Source: Streptococcus gallolyticus (GTDB lineage Bacteria > Bacillota > Bacilli > Lactobacillales > Streptococcaceae). From it: a stretch of DNA of 50,181 bases. Below, one piece after another: positions 42,587-50,181 of the stretch (within the stretch, counting starts at the first letter, position 1; every line of letters starts with the position of its first letter). The notes below the pieces were generated by a model. That model was not told the DNA's origin. It searched no databases and saw only the letters and a list, made by a program, of their open reading frames with translations. The position numbers and the translations under genes are program-made. Where the stretch lies: positions 1-50,181 of the forward strand of contig NZ_NETH01000014.1 in assembly GCF_003337175.1 (NCBI RefSeq), in the 5' to 3' direction.

Positions 42587-42617
42587 TTGACTTGGAGTTA
42601 GCTCTAAGGTATATACT
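42587..42617 (+). promoter_or_regulatory. MerR-type promoter 3 (merR itself)
   Basis: -35 TTGACT (42587-42592), 19-bp spacer with CTTGGAGTTAGCTCTAAGG dyad, perfect -10 TATACT form (42612-42617). It lies 30 bp upstream of merR, so autoactivation is expected. Confidence 0.8.
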
Positions 42618-42646
42618 GAGAGTGAAATTAAGAAAGGAGCTGACGT

Positions 42647-43039
42647 ATGAATATCAAAAAAGTAAGCGAGCAGACGGGAATTTCAGCAGATACCATTCGT
42701 TATTATGAACGCATTGGCTTGCTTCCTCACATTGCACGGAATCAATCAGGTATTCGTGATTTTTCAGAGCGTGACATTGCCACTTTAGAATTTGTCCGTT
42801 GTTTCAGAAAAGCGGGTATGAGTATCGAAGCCTTAATTGAGTACCTCTCCTTGGTAGAAGAGGGTGACGGAACTGAAGAGGCACGCATGACCTTGCTTGA
42901 AGAACAACGTGATAAATTGGCAGAACGGATTGCTGAATTGCAAAGGGCACATGATAGGCTCAATCACAAAATTGACAATTATCAAAACATCATCCTCAAA
43001 AAAGAACAAGCGTTATTTGAAGATGACGAAAATGAGTAA
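42647..43039 (+). CDS. MerR-family transcriptional activator
   Basis: 130 residues: winged HTH at 1-70 (MNIKKVSEQTGISADTIRYYERIGLLPHIARNQSGIRDFSERDIATLEFVRCFRKAGMSIE) and a long dimerisation helix (about 85-125). There is no C-terminal metal-binding cysteine loop; the only cysteine is in FVRCFRKAGM near residue 57, a position shared with NmlR/AdhR regulators that sense electrophiles such as aldehydes. The ribosome site is AAAGGAG at 8 nt. Its own promoter and two others in the window have the same MerR-type operator. It overlaps the decayed aldo/keto reductase gene. Confidence 0.9.
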   Translation: MNIKKVSEQTGISADTIRYYERIGLLPHIARNQSGIRDFSERDIATLEFVRCFRKAGMSIEALIEYLSLVEEGDGTEEARMTLLEEQRDKLAERIAELQRAHDRLNHKIDNYQNIILKKEQALFEDDENE

Positions 43040-43356
43040 AGAAGCAAATGGACTACAAAACCTTATCAAATGGCGTCAAATGCCGAGTTTAGGATTTGGT
43101 GTCTATCAAGTGCCAGACCCTAACGACTGTGAGTACGTGGTTAGGGAGACGATTTCGGTTGGCTACCGCTCAAATGACACCGCTCAAGCTTATTGAAATG
43201 AAGAAGCTGGTAGAATGCTATCTGTAAATCTGCTATTGTCCGTGAAGAATTTGTCATCACAACTACATTTGGATTAGCCATTAGGACTATGAAAGCCAAT
43301 GCTTCTCACATGCTGACCCTGAAACCGTTAAAATGATGAGTTCACTTAAGAGTTAA
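43032..43356 (+). pseudogene. Aldo/keto reductase, internal deletion
   Basis: ATG 43032 overlaps the merR stop. The start of the protein is clear (QMPSLGFGVYQVPDPNDCEYVV...SVGYRSNDTAQAY), then TGA at 43195-43197, frameshifted pieces (NEEAG, AIVREEFVITTTFGLAI), and finally the typical C-terminus SHADPETVKMMSSLKS. The intervening 150 or more residues, with most of the catalytic tetrad, are missing. This was the partner gene of merR, and AKRs are standard targets of AdhR-type regulators. Confidence 0.8.
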
Positions 43357-43389
43357 ACCATGCTTAAAAGGCATAACAGATGATGTCCG

Positions 43390-43406
43390 ATAAGCATTTG
43401 TCATAG
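43390..43406. promoter_or_regulatory. Candidate LysR-type site, copy c
   Basis: ATAAGCATTTGTCATAG, upstream of a TATAAT (near 43421) and the AhpD-like gene. It shares further flank similarity (CCATGC..TTAAAAGGCATAACA) with copy b. Confidence 0.6.
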
Positions 43407-43448
43407 AAATAAAAAAGCGTATAATAAAGGTAAAGGAGGGTGTTTATA

Positions 43449-43772
43449 ATGACCATTAAACAAACAGCAGGACGTGACCAATTGGGGGATTTTGCCCCAG
43501 AATTTGCACATTTTAATGATGATGTGCTTTTTGGTGAAAACTGGAATAATAACGATATTGATTTGAAAACACGCTGTATCATCACCGTTGTGGCACTTAT
43601 GGCATCAGGAATTACAGATAACTCCCTAAAATTTCACTTACAAAATGCCAAGGCTAACGGTGTTAGCAAAGACGAAATCGCAGCTATCATTACCCACGTG
43701 GCTTTCTATGCAGGTTGGCCAAAAGCTTGGGCGGTCTTTAATCTCGCAAAAGACGTGTGGACTGATGCATAA
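43449..43772 (+). CDS. Carboxymuconolactone decarboxylase (AhpD-like) family protein
   Basis: 107 residues. The family core is DIDLKTRCIITVVALMASGITDNSLKFHLQNAKANGVSKDEIAAIITHVAFYAGWPKAW. A single cysteine (Cys46, in RCII) is present, but not the CxxC pair of true AhpD peroxidase-reductases, so a decarboxylase-like or unknown role is more likely. Ribosome site GGAGGG at 7 nt. Co-transcribed with the cupin 24 nt downstream and preceded by LysR-type site c. Confidence 0.85.
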   Translation: MTIKQTAGRDQLGDFAPEFAHFNDDVLFGENWNNNDIDLKTRCIITVVALMASGITDNSLKFHLQNAKANGVSKDEIAAIITHVAFYAGWPKAWAVFNLAKDVWTDA

Positions 43773-43796
43773 GTTTAAAGAGAAAAGGAGAACAAG

Positions 43797-44222
43797 ATGA
43801 CAGATAAAGCAACTTTTGACAAGGAAAATGTATTTGGACAAGGACAAGCAAATGAGGCATTTGCCCAGTATTTTAATGGGCAGTCATTTGTCAATCCTTT
43901 GGTTGAGGAAGACGCTCCGCTTTTTCTAGCTAATGTGACCTTTGAGCCTAGTTGTCGCAACCATTGGCATGTTCACAATGCTGATAAAGGGGGTGGGCAA
44001 ATTTTAATTTGTACAGCAGGTCAAGGCTGGTATCAAGAAGAGGGAAAGGCAGCTGTCAGCCTTGAGCCAGGTAAGGTCATTGTTATCCCAGCCAACACTA
44101 AGCATTGGCATGGGGCTAAGAAAGACTCGTGGTTTAGCCATATTGCCTTGGCAGTACCTGGTGAAAATACGTCAAATACTTGGTTAGAAGCCGTTAGTGA
44201 TGAGGATTACAATGCGCTCTAA
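43797..44222 (+). CDS. Cupin-domain protein
   Basis: 141 residues forming a single double-stranded beta-helix. Cupin motif 1 is represented by CRNHWHVHNADKGGGQILICTAGQGWYQEEG (two His plus Gln or Glu ligands) and motif 2 by PGKVIVIPANTKHWHGA (third His). AAGGAG precedes the ATG. CMD plus cupin pairs are common in lactic acid bacteria, usually with LysR and NAD(P)-dependent oxidoreductases, matching this neighbourhood. Metal-dependent enzymatic role likely, reaction unknown. Confidence 0.88.
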   Translation: MTDKATFDKENVFGQGQANEAFAQYFNGQSFVNPLVEEDAPLFLANVTFEPSCRNHWHVHNADKGGGQILICTAGQGWYQEEGKAAVSLEPGKVIVIPANTKHWHGAKKDSWFSHIALAVPGENTSNTWLEAVSDEDYNAL

Positions 44223-44229
44223 GAAATAA

Positions 44230-44570
44230 AAACAGCTATCCCTACCTCAATAAGATTAGCTGTTGAGCAAGCTAATATCAGCTTGAATTCGCTCATAAAG
44301 CCGTTAGGTTAGGGTGGTTAAAGTGTCTCATCATCAGGATGAGTTGCCTCCTTTAGAGGGGCAAGTGCCTTAAGCCAAGCTCGAGAGACTACCCAAGAAA
44401 GTCCTCTCTTGCTTTCTTGGGGCTAACCGGGAGTAGGACAAGAACATCTTGGAGGAGTGACTTGCGTCAGAAACTCAAAAATGACAAAGAAGACAGCATC
44501 TTAGCAAGGCTTCCTTGCTGACTTAAAAGTGTCTGATTTTGGTAAATCCTACCATAAAACCTTGATAACT
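44230..44570. other. Non-coding, hairpin-rich stretch
   Basis: No ORF with coding character was seen. Stem-loops include AACAGCTA/TAGCTGTT (near 44233-44266), CAAGCT/AGCTTG, TTGCC..GGCAA (near 44344-44363), CCCAAGAAAG/CTTTCTTGGG (44392-44421, perfect 10 bp) and AGCAAGG/CCTTGCT (44503-44519). It ends in a strong terminator at 44571. It may be a structured RNA or a worn repeat. Confidence 0.4.
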
Positions 44571-44627
44571 AAAAAGCGGACAAACAGAGTTTTCTGACAG
44601 TTAAACTTCTGTTTGCTCGCTTTTTGA
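44571..44627. terminator. Strong terminator
   Basis: AAAAAGCG-GA-CAAACAGA (from 44571) pairs with TCTGTTTG-CT-CGCTTTTT (to 44625). Symmetric A and T flanks allow action in either direction; it lies between the cupin unit and the convergent AlkC-like gene. Confidence 0.85.
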
Positions 44628-44696
44628 GTTGTGTTTAAACCTTGTAGCAGCTGCTTTTTGCTTTAGGGAGTGTGGCAAGAAGCAGTGGTAGTCTGC

Positions 44697-45443
44697 CTAG
44701 AGGAGTCCTTGCTTTCTCGCCCACCGTGTGCCATGTTTGATAATGGCGTCAGCTTGTGGGCTTTGCAGGTTTTCAAGTTGGCTTTTAAGTGAAGCGGCCT
44801 TGTTGCGATCAACTTTATAGAGGTCATTGAGGTTATTGGCGACGCTACGGCGGACATAAGCATTTGGGTCATTGGCCAGTTGGAGCAGGATAGCACAGTA
44901 GCTGTCGAAGTTCTCTAGGGCGAAGGTCAGGGTTTTTGCCCAAGGAAGACGCACCCGCATGCATTCGCTACACAGTCTTCGGACAAAGTCGCTCTCGCTA
45001 GTGACCCATGTCTGAAGAACGGCTACTGTCTGGTCGGGAAAAGCGTCAAGCAAAGGCCGCATGGCAAACTCCCCCGTATAGCGCTGGGTCAGCTCGTAGA
45101 TATAAGCAATCGTTTCCGCAAAAGCCTCCTCGTGCTGGCTAGCATAGCATTCAATGTATTTTCCAAAAGGGGCATAGGGCTTGCCCTGCTCATACATCTC
45201 TTTCATGCTCGTCAGTTTTTCGCCTAGCATGGCTGTCAGGATTGGCAGACTCTCCACGTAGCCTGGTAGGTGGCGATGAAGGCTCTTAGCAATAATCGTC
45301 ATTTTGGTGCTATAGCTTTGGTCGCCAAGCGCTTCCTGCATATCGGCGATAAAAGCCTCAAGTGGAAAGTCTGGGTAAAGCGCTTTGATTTGAGTGCCAA
45401 TGGTCTCAATATACGACATGTCGTAGTAATCTTTGATGAGCAT
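44697..45443 (-). CDS. AlkC/AlkD-like DNA alkylation repair protein (HEAT-like repeats)
   Basis: 248 residues, all alpha-helical, with HEAT-like repeats. The phrase DFVRRLCSECMRVRLPWAKTL and the later PNAYVRRSVANNLNDLYKVD are the conserved parts of the AlkC branch of HEAT-repeat DNA glycosylases, which remove 3-methyladenine-type lesions. Excellent ribosome site AAGGAGGG 4 nt before the minus-strand ATG. Base composition is richer in GC than the genes to its left, like the adhesin to its right. It stands alone. Enzymatic activity is assumed from family. Confidence 0.82.
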   Translation of the reverse strand: MLIKDYYDMSYIETIGTQIKALYPDFPLEAFIADMQEALGDQSYSTKMTIIAKSLHRHLPGYVESLPILTAMLGEKLTSMKEMYEQGKPYAPFGKYIECYASQHEEAFAETIAYIYELTQRYTGEFAMRPLLDAFPDQTVAVLQTWVTSESDFVRRLCSECMRVRLPWAKTLTFALENFDSYCAILLQLANDPNAYVRRSVANNLNDLYKVDRNKAASLKSQLENLQSPQADAIIKHGTRWARKQGLL

Positions 45444-45793
45444 GATGCCCTCCTTATCTGTCTTAGCTAGTTATTGTTATTAGTCAATAGTGTAGCATAG
45501 ATAGGTAGCGCTGTCTAATCTTAACTGCCACCTAGCCAGTCAGCTCTCTTTGATGAAGTCTTGGGCAAGGAAAGTTATCAGTCAAGGAGAAAGCGTTTTA
45601 AACTTTTTTATCATTTTAGACAGAAGAGAGTTGATAGTTTTTATAAAACTTATTATAATATAATTGTAATGGTGTGCGCTTTAAAATAGAAAAGGAGGGA
45701 TTTAAATCTTTTATCAGCTTGTTATCATCGTGGTAACAATGGCTTAGTTGGTGTACCATTAAGTAAATGAAAACGAAAATTAAGGAGCGGATT
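45444..45793. promoter_or_regulatory. Control region of the adhesin gene, with long 5' leader
   Basis: -35 TTGATA (45631-45636), 17-bp spacer and -10 TATAAT (45654-45659) give a near-consensus promoter facing the adhesin, with a leader of about 130 nt. The leader holds AAAAGGAGGG (near 45692) without a suitable start codon after it, and a hairpin TTGTTATC/GGTAACAA (near 45718-45738). The left part (45444-45630) shows nothing recognisable. Confidence 0.6.
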
Positions 45794-48700
45794 ATGAAAT
45801 TTAGCAAGTACGGAAAAGAGCTATTTTGCAAAAAACAAAAGTTCTCGATTCGTAAGTTTAGTGTCGGTGTCTTCTCGGTCTTAATCGGAGCGACTTTTGC
45901 GGTGACGGGGACAAGTGTCGCTGCAGACACCACTAGCTCAGACAGCCAAGCCCCAGTCAGTAGTCAGGTGACCTTACCTGCTAGTACAGAAGCTACCGCT
46001 GATACTCAGGCTAGCGCTACTACCCCAGCCAAACAGCAAGAAGAGCAGGTCGCAAGTAGCTCTGCTGAAACGGTAAACTCAGAAGTGACGACTGCACCTG
46101 TGGCAGAGGAAGCTACCGATCAAGCATCGACCAGTGAGACCAGCCAAGATGAGAACGCTAACACGACTGCAACTACGCCAGCTACTGATGGAGAACAAGT
46201 AGCTAGCCTAGCTGCACAAGAGACAGCGACAAGCGACACTACTGCTGATGAGGCAGACCAATCACTAGTGGAAGAGAGTGCTAAGAATGAGACGTCAAGC
46301 GAGTCTTCTCAAACCCCTAGTCAAGCTGATAGCGTTCTAAGTGAGAGTGCTAGTAGCCAAGCAGACAAGTCTGATACAGCTGACGCTACGTCAGCTACTG
46401 GAGACCAAGCAGATAGCCTAGACGCCCAAGAGACTGAAACGAGCGACAATACTGCTGAAGAGCAGGCAGACACTAGTCTAAGCACACAAGAGGGTCAAGA
46501 CCGAGCAGCGACTAGTACGGGCACTAGTACAGGGCTACAAAAGTTATCGGATTATTACTTCACCTCAGATGGGAAAGGTTACTTAAAATCGCGCCTCAAA
46601 ACAGTGACAACTGCTGATGGCAGTGTCACTTATGACCTGACAGGTGTCGAGCCAGATATTGTCTTGATGGACAATACCAACAGCGTCTTTTATGCCCTTC
46701 GTGATGATACCACTATCTCTAGCTGGACTAGAACAGGACGCTTAAAAGAGTTAAAGACCTATAGTGACCTTACCTCTACCTACCTTCGGTATGATATCTA
46801 CTTTAATAATGACCAAGATCTTAAGCCTTACCAGCTCTTCTACCTAGATAAAGTATATAACTTGACCATTACGGGTGTCTCCCTCAATGGCAGTGCGATG
46901 AGCCAAAGAAACAATAAAAGTTGGTACTCTGGTAGTCCAAAATCAGGGTCAAACATCATCTCGATCTATGCTACGGTCAATGACTCAGAAAAAGAAGTAG
47001 CTCTTGAAGGTATGCGGATTGCGACACATACTAATTGGAATCAAGATGTCAATGCGGCCTGGCCTTATGCACAGACTAACTGGGATAAAGGAGTTTATCA
47101 AGGTCGACAATTAAAACTAACCTTTGATTTGGATATCCTAACCAGTGATTCGAATTCTGTTGATAGGATGTACCGTAAAAAGAAAACAAAAGAAGGTACT
47201 GCTGAAGCACATGGCAATGTTACGGTCAAATCAGCGACCAATCAAACGGTGACCATCTCTTCTAATACCGTCATCAATGACTTCCTCCCAGGTAAGGTTA
47301 ACGGCTACCGTGAAAATATCACTGGCTTTTCGGCTACAAAAGAGGGCTTTAGCTTTGACTACTGGACCTACTCATCTGGTATTAGTGCTGCTGATGCGCT
47401 GGCTCAATCTCGGATTACCACACAAAATAATGGCGACACCGTCCTCTATATCACAAGCAAGCAGGACTCAGGCAATACCCGCAACTTTACCGTACTGGCA
47501 TCGGAAAAACCGAAACTAACGGCGCAGGCGCAAAAAGGCATCACGATCGAGCAAGGTGATGATCTGCCAGCCCTCTCGACCCTCCTTTCAAACTACGCTC
47601 TGCTTAATGCTGATACCATCACGCTAACTTGGAGCGGTGTCGATACCAACAAAGCAGGTAGCTATACGGCGACCATCACAGCGACTTATAAGGGGTCAGA
47701 TGATTCAGATACGATTGGTAGCAAGTCCCTCACAAGAACGGTGACCCTCCCTGTCACAGTCACTGCCAAAACCATCATCTCTGATCTCGTCGATAAGGAA
47801 GAGACAGCAACTACCGAAGCCAGCAAAGCCACCACTGACAATACCACGACAAAGACCCTCTCTAGTCACTTTACCGATGGTGGTAGCAGTGCTGAACAAA
47901 GCGATAAGTACCAACGTGGCTTGACAGATAACTGGATAAGCGAGGACCAAAAAAATACTGCAACTAATGTCAATAAGCAACTAGATGTAAAAGCTGCAGC
48001 TGAAAATGTGCAAGTGACTAGTAGCATTAACGCAACGACCTTTGAGAGCACTTGGACAGTTGCCTTTAACAAAGACGGTGGTGTTAAGTATACTGATGGC
48101 ACGGTTCACAATGATGGCACTTCAGCCTATGGCGTCCTCGTCAGTAAAGACTTGCAAGTAACCTCGCTTGAGTACAGCACAGATGGGAAAACTTGGACGA
48201 CCATTACCAATCCAAACCAGTCGCAAGCTTTGACCGACAAATCGGTTGTCAACTACATGGCCTATGGCTCAGGAAGTGACGCCTATAGCAGTTTTAACTC
48301 CTACTTGCAGGCAAGTCCGCTCCTGCTCTCGAGCGCCTTTAAACTCACTAGCAGTGACTATGCTTACAGCTATTCCTTTGACCCATGGAATGGAGCAACG
48401 ACTGGTCAGTCAGCAGGTAAGAATAACTCCAAGAGCTTTTACATTCGCCTAAAGACCACGCTTAACCCAACGGTCACGACCAACTTCACTGGGGTTGTCG
48501 GAGCTGAGCGCTATATCGCAAGTGATTTAAATAACGCTACTAATGGGATGGAGTTGTCGATCACCATGGCGACCTACAAGGCTGCCGTTGCTAGTATCAC
48601 TTATGCCACTTACCTAGGCATTACGTCGGATGAGATTATTGTTGACGTTCAGACTGAAAATGGTGCTGACCTGACAAGTGCTAACCTCTCTTACAAACTC

Positions 48701-50181
48701 ACCAAAGCTGCCCTTCCTAGCACAAGTGGCTTTGTGGGGTCTGAAGCAAAGACCTACACCGCTTCGGCTGTGACAGAAGCCAAAAGCTTTTATGCGGTTG
48801 AAACAGGCAAGGTTACCTATGACACCACACCAGTTAGCCAAACTGATCGTGAACAGACACTGAAAACGCAATTAGACAATCTGCTGCTCCCAACGGATAG
48901 CGAAAGCCAGACCTATCTCACACTAAGTGATGTGTCAGTGGCTGAGGGCTATACTGTTAGCAACACCTATGACGCTACTAACAAGAAATTTGTCATCACC
49001 GTTACCAGAAATAAAACCCTCGCCGAGTCAACGGACATTACCAAACCAGAGACCCTCTTGGTTGATAACAAGGACGCCTTGACAGAGACTGAGAAAACGA
49101 CCCTATCTGATATGGTAAAAACAGCTAATCCGAACTTGCCAACAGGTACGACTATCACTGTTTTAAATGATGGTACGGTTGATATTACTTTCTCTGATAA
49201 GAGTGTTGCTCAGTTGACAGACACCGTTGCCACCAAGCAATCAAGCAACCTGAAAGCACCGAGCGAAAAAGTATCCGTTGCGGATAAAACTGCCTTGACC
49301 GATACGGAAAAACAAGCCGTTGTCCAAGCCGTTGCCGCTGCTAATCCAGGTGTCGTAGTTTCTGTTGATGTCGATAACCAAGGAAATGCCACGGTTACTT
49401 TCCAAGACCATAGCACAGGTACATTGACCTCTGACCAAACGGTCACAGAGCTAGCTCAAAGCAAGCCAGTTGATAGCCTTACGGCAACCAACCGTACGCA
49501 AGGCACACTGCTCGCTATCCAACGCAAATCCGAAGTTTACGCTGACGGTACTGAGTTTGTCATTACCCTAGATAAGAATGGCAAGCAAGAAACCATTAAA
49601 GGCCGTTGGGATTCTAAAGCGACCCAAGGTTTTGAAATCACGGAAGGCAACAACCTAGTCAGCCGTGCTGTAGCTGGTACAAATAATGTCTCGCTTCTAT
49701 TGAACCCAGATGTTGAAAACAAGACGACGGTTACTGTCACTGTTCAAGACCCAAGCAAGAAAGTGTCTGACCCAGTCAGCACAACGGTTACGGTTTACAC
49801 CACACAGCTCGACCAAGCAGTGGCTGCCGCAGAAAGCACAAGCACAGGCACTGATGACAGCACGAAGACAGAAGCCCAAAAAGCTTTTGACACTGCTCTT
49901 GCCACAGCCAAATCCCTCCAAGAAGGTGGCTCGGCATACGATACAGCGACTCAAACCGCTATTAACAATGCCGCAGCCGCCCTCCAAACCGCCCAAGCCG
50001 CACTGGAGGAAGAAAGTGGTGTTACGAAAGAACCAACCCTCGCCGAGTCAACGGTTATTAAGAAACCAGAGACCCTCTTGGTTGATAACAAGGACGCCTT
50101 GACAGAGACTGAGAAAACGACCCTATCTGATATGGTAAAAACAGCTAATCCGAACTTGCCAACAGGTACGACTATCACTGT
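45794..50181 (+). CDS. Giant YSIRK-type cell-wall surface protein (5' part, runs off window)
   Basis: At least 1,462 codons, open to the window end, from ATG 45794 (7 nt after AAGGAG). The signal peptide has the FSIRKFSVGVFSVLIGA form of the YSIRK motif (residues about 17-33), with cleavage expected near TSVAAD. Then comes a Ser/Thr/Ala/Glu-rich stalk (about 40-250); a folded, non-repetitive region (about 250-700, YYFTSDGKGYLKSRL through NYALLNADTITLTW); further beta-rich segments; and repeats of about 60-75 residues with the pattern LLVDNKDALTETEKTTLSDMVKTANP and SVADKTALTDTEKQAVVQAVAAANP. An LPxTG anchor should lie beyond the window. Probable adhesin; ligand unknown. Confidence 0.85.
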   Translation, partial: MKFSKYGKELFCKKQKFSIRKFSVGVFSVLIGATFAVTGTSVAADTTSSDSQAPVSSQVTLPASTEATADTQASATTPAKQQEEQVASSSAETVNSEVTTAPVAEEATDQASTSETSQDENANTTATTPATDGEQVASLAAQETATSDTTADEADQSLVEESAKNETSSESSQTPSQADSVLSESASSQADKSDTADATSATGDQADSLDAQETETSDNTAEEQADTSLSTQEGQDRAATSTGTSTGLQKLSDYYFTSDGKGYLKSRLKTVTTADGSVTYDLTGVEPDIVLMDNTNSVFYALRDDTTISSWTRTGRLKELKTYSDLTSTYLRYDIYFNNDQDLKPYQLFYLDKVYNLTITGVSLNGSAMSQRNNKSWYSGSPKSGSNIISIYATVNDSEKEVALEGMRIATHTNWNQDVNAAWPYAQTNWDKGVYQGRQLKLTFDLDILTSDSNSVDRMYRKKKTKEGTAEAHGNVTVKSATNQTVTISSNTVINDFLPGKVNGYRENITGFSATKEGFSFDYWTYSSGISAADALAQSRITTQNNGDTVLYITSKQDSGNTRNFTVLASEKPKLTAQAQKGITIEQGDDLPALSTLLSNYALLNADTITLTWSGVDTNKAGSYTATITATYKGSDDSDTIGSKSLTRTVTLPVTVTAKTIISDLVDKEETATTEASKATTDNTTTKTLSSHFTDGGSSAEQSDKYQRGLTDNWISEDQKNTATNVNKQLDVKAAAENVQVTSSINATTFESTWTVAFNKDGGVKYTDGTVHNDGTSAYGVLVSKDLQVTSLEYSTDGKTWTTITNPNQSQALTDKSVVNYMAYGSGSDAYSSFNSYLQASPLLLSSAFKLTSSDYAYSYSFDPWNGATTGQSAGKNNSKSFYIRLKTTLNPTVTTNFTGVVGAERYIASDLNNATNGMELSITMATYKAAVASITYATYLGITSDEIIVDVQTENGADLTSANLSYKLTKAALPSTSGFVGSEAKTYTASAVTEAKSFYAVETGKVTYDTTPVSQTDREQTLKTQLDNLLLPTDSESQTYLTLSDVSVAEGYTVSNTYDATNKKFVITVTRNKTLAESTDITKPETLLVDNKDALTETEKTTLSDMVKTANPNLPTGTTITVLNDGTVDITFSDKSVAQLTDTVATKQSSNLKAPSEKVSVADKTALTDTEKQAVVQAVAAANPGVVVSVDVDNQGNATVTFQDHSTGTLTSDQTVTELAQSKPVDSLTATNRTQGTLLAIQRKSEVYADGTEFVITLDKNGKQETIKGRWDSKATQGFEITEGNNLVSRAVAGTNNVSLLLNPDVENKTTVTVTVQDPSKKVSDPVSTTVTVYTTQLDQAVAAAESTSTGTDDSTKTEAQKAFDTALATAKSLQEGGSAYDTATQTAINNAAAALQTAQAALEEESGVTKEPTLAESTVIKKPETLLVDNKDALTETEKTTLSDMVKTANPNLPTGTTIT
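49015..49161 (+). repeat. Long-period coding repeat, copy 1
   Basis: From AACCCTCGCCGAGTCAACGG onward this is nearly identical to the sequence starting at 50035, exactly 1,020 bp (340 codons) downstream. The last 120 bp before the window edge are identical in both copies. Confidence 0.9.
50035..50181 (+). repeat. Long-period coding repeat, copy 2 (cut by window end)
   Basis: Second copy of the 1,020-bp period. Only a few differences, in the first 30 bp, were seen relative to 49015-49161. The match continues to the last base, so the repeat unit is likely longer. Confidence 0.9.

Noticed and set aside
43449-43772. True AhpD alkylhydroperoxidase
   Set aside because: Only one cysteine is present, not the CxxC pair required for AhpD peroxidase chemistry.
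49210-49446. Several long minus-strand ORFs under the adhesin (also 47705-48102, 48614-48871, 49697-50178)
   Set aside because: They are antisense shadows of a repetitive coding sequence, without ribosome sites or recognisable domains.

Overview
The window looks like chromosome of a low-GC Gram-positive coccus. It is most likely a Streptococcus of the bovis/equinus group, but that placement is an inference. The support is a streptococcal-type tryptophan transporter (trpXYZ), an RNase J2 with the HGHADA variant motif, a PavA/Fbp54-type RqcH, a PDH complex whose E3 carries its own lipoyl domain, and a surface protein with an FSIRK-type signal peptide. No rRNA, tRNA, CRISPR array or complete insertion sequence was seen. 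The region is rich in decayed genes, which fits a lineage undergoing genome reduction. Some single-base indels in homopolymers could instead be sequence errors.

Layout. 1-1.7 kb is a scrap heap: an IS30-type transposase end, the tail of an ABC ATPase, an intact ABC-2 permease, and GH13-like and RpiR/SIS remnants. 1.8-8.1 kb holds an APC permease, rqcH (minus strand) and trpXYZ, which is preceded by a Trp-codon leader peptide and hairpins. 8.1-10.7 kb holds an S9 peptidase remnant and an AT-rich ABC/FtsX exporter pair. 10.9-15.5 kb is core: rnjB, a membrane-anchored matrixin-like metalloprotease and an ABC-F protein. 15.7-19.8 kb is a marR plus two-subunit ABC exporter operon. 20.2-23.3 kb is an RpiR-NanE-PTS operon, probably for N-acetylmannosamine, with a near-perfect cre overlapping its promoter. 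A truncated group II intron follows directly after its terminator.

23.7-29 kb encodes the whole pyruvate (or acetoin) dehydrogenase complex, pdhABCD, with another cre upstream. It is followed by a 145-bp inverted-repeat element, a deletion scar joining a FecCD permease to a MocR-like pseudogene, and lplA, which can supply the lipoyl groups the complex needs. 32-44.2 kb is a stress or redox-flavoured accessory region: a broken Ltp-domain gene, a DUF898 protein, a LysR regulator, DUF3737-malY, cyclophilin-like pseudogenes, a flavin/PNPOx-fold protein, a frameshifted MATE exporter, a zinc macrodomain protein, a GNAT, DUF2798, a broken NAD(P)-binding protein, merR, a collapsed aldo/keto reductase, an AhpD-like protein and a cupin. 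Three MerR-type promoters (19-bp spacers) and three copies of a 17-bp LysR-type motif link these scattered units into what looks like one two-regulator network.

44.2-50.2 kb contains a hairpin-rich non-coding stretch, an AlkC-like HEAT-repeat protein, and the first 1,462 codons of a very large cell-wall adhesin whose repeats begin again at the window edge.
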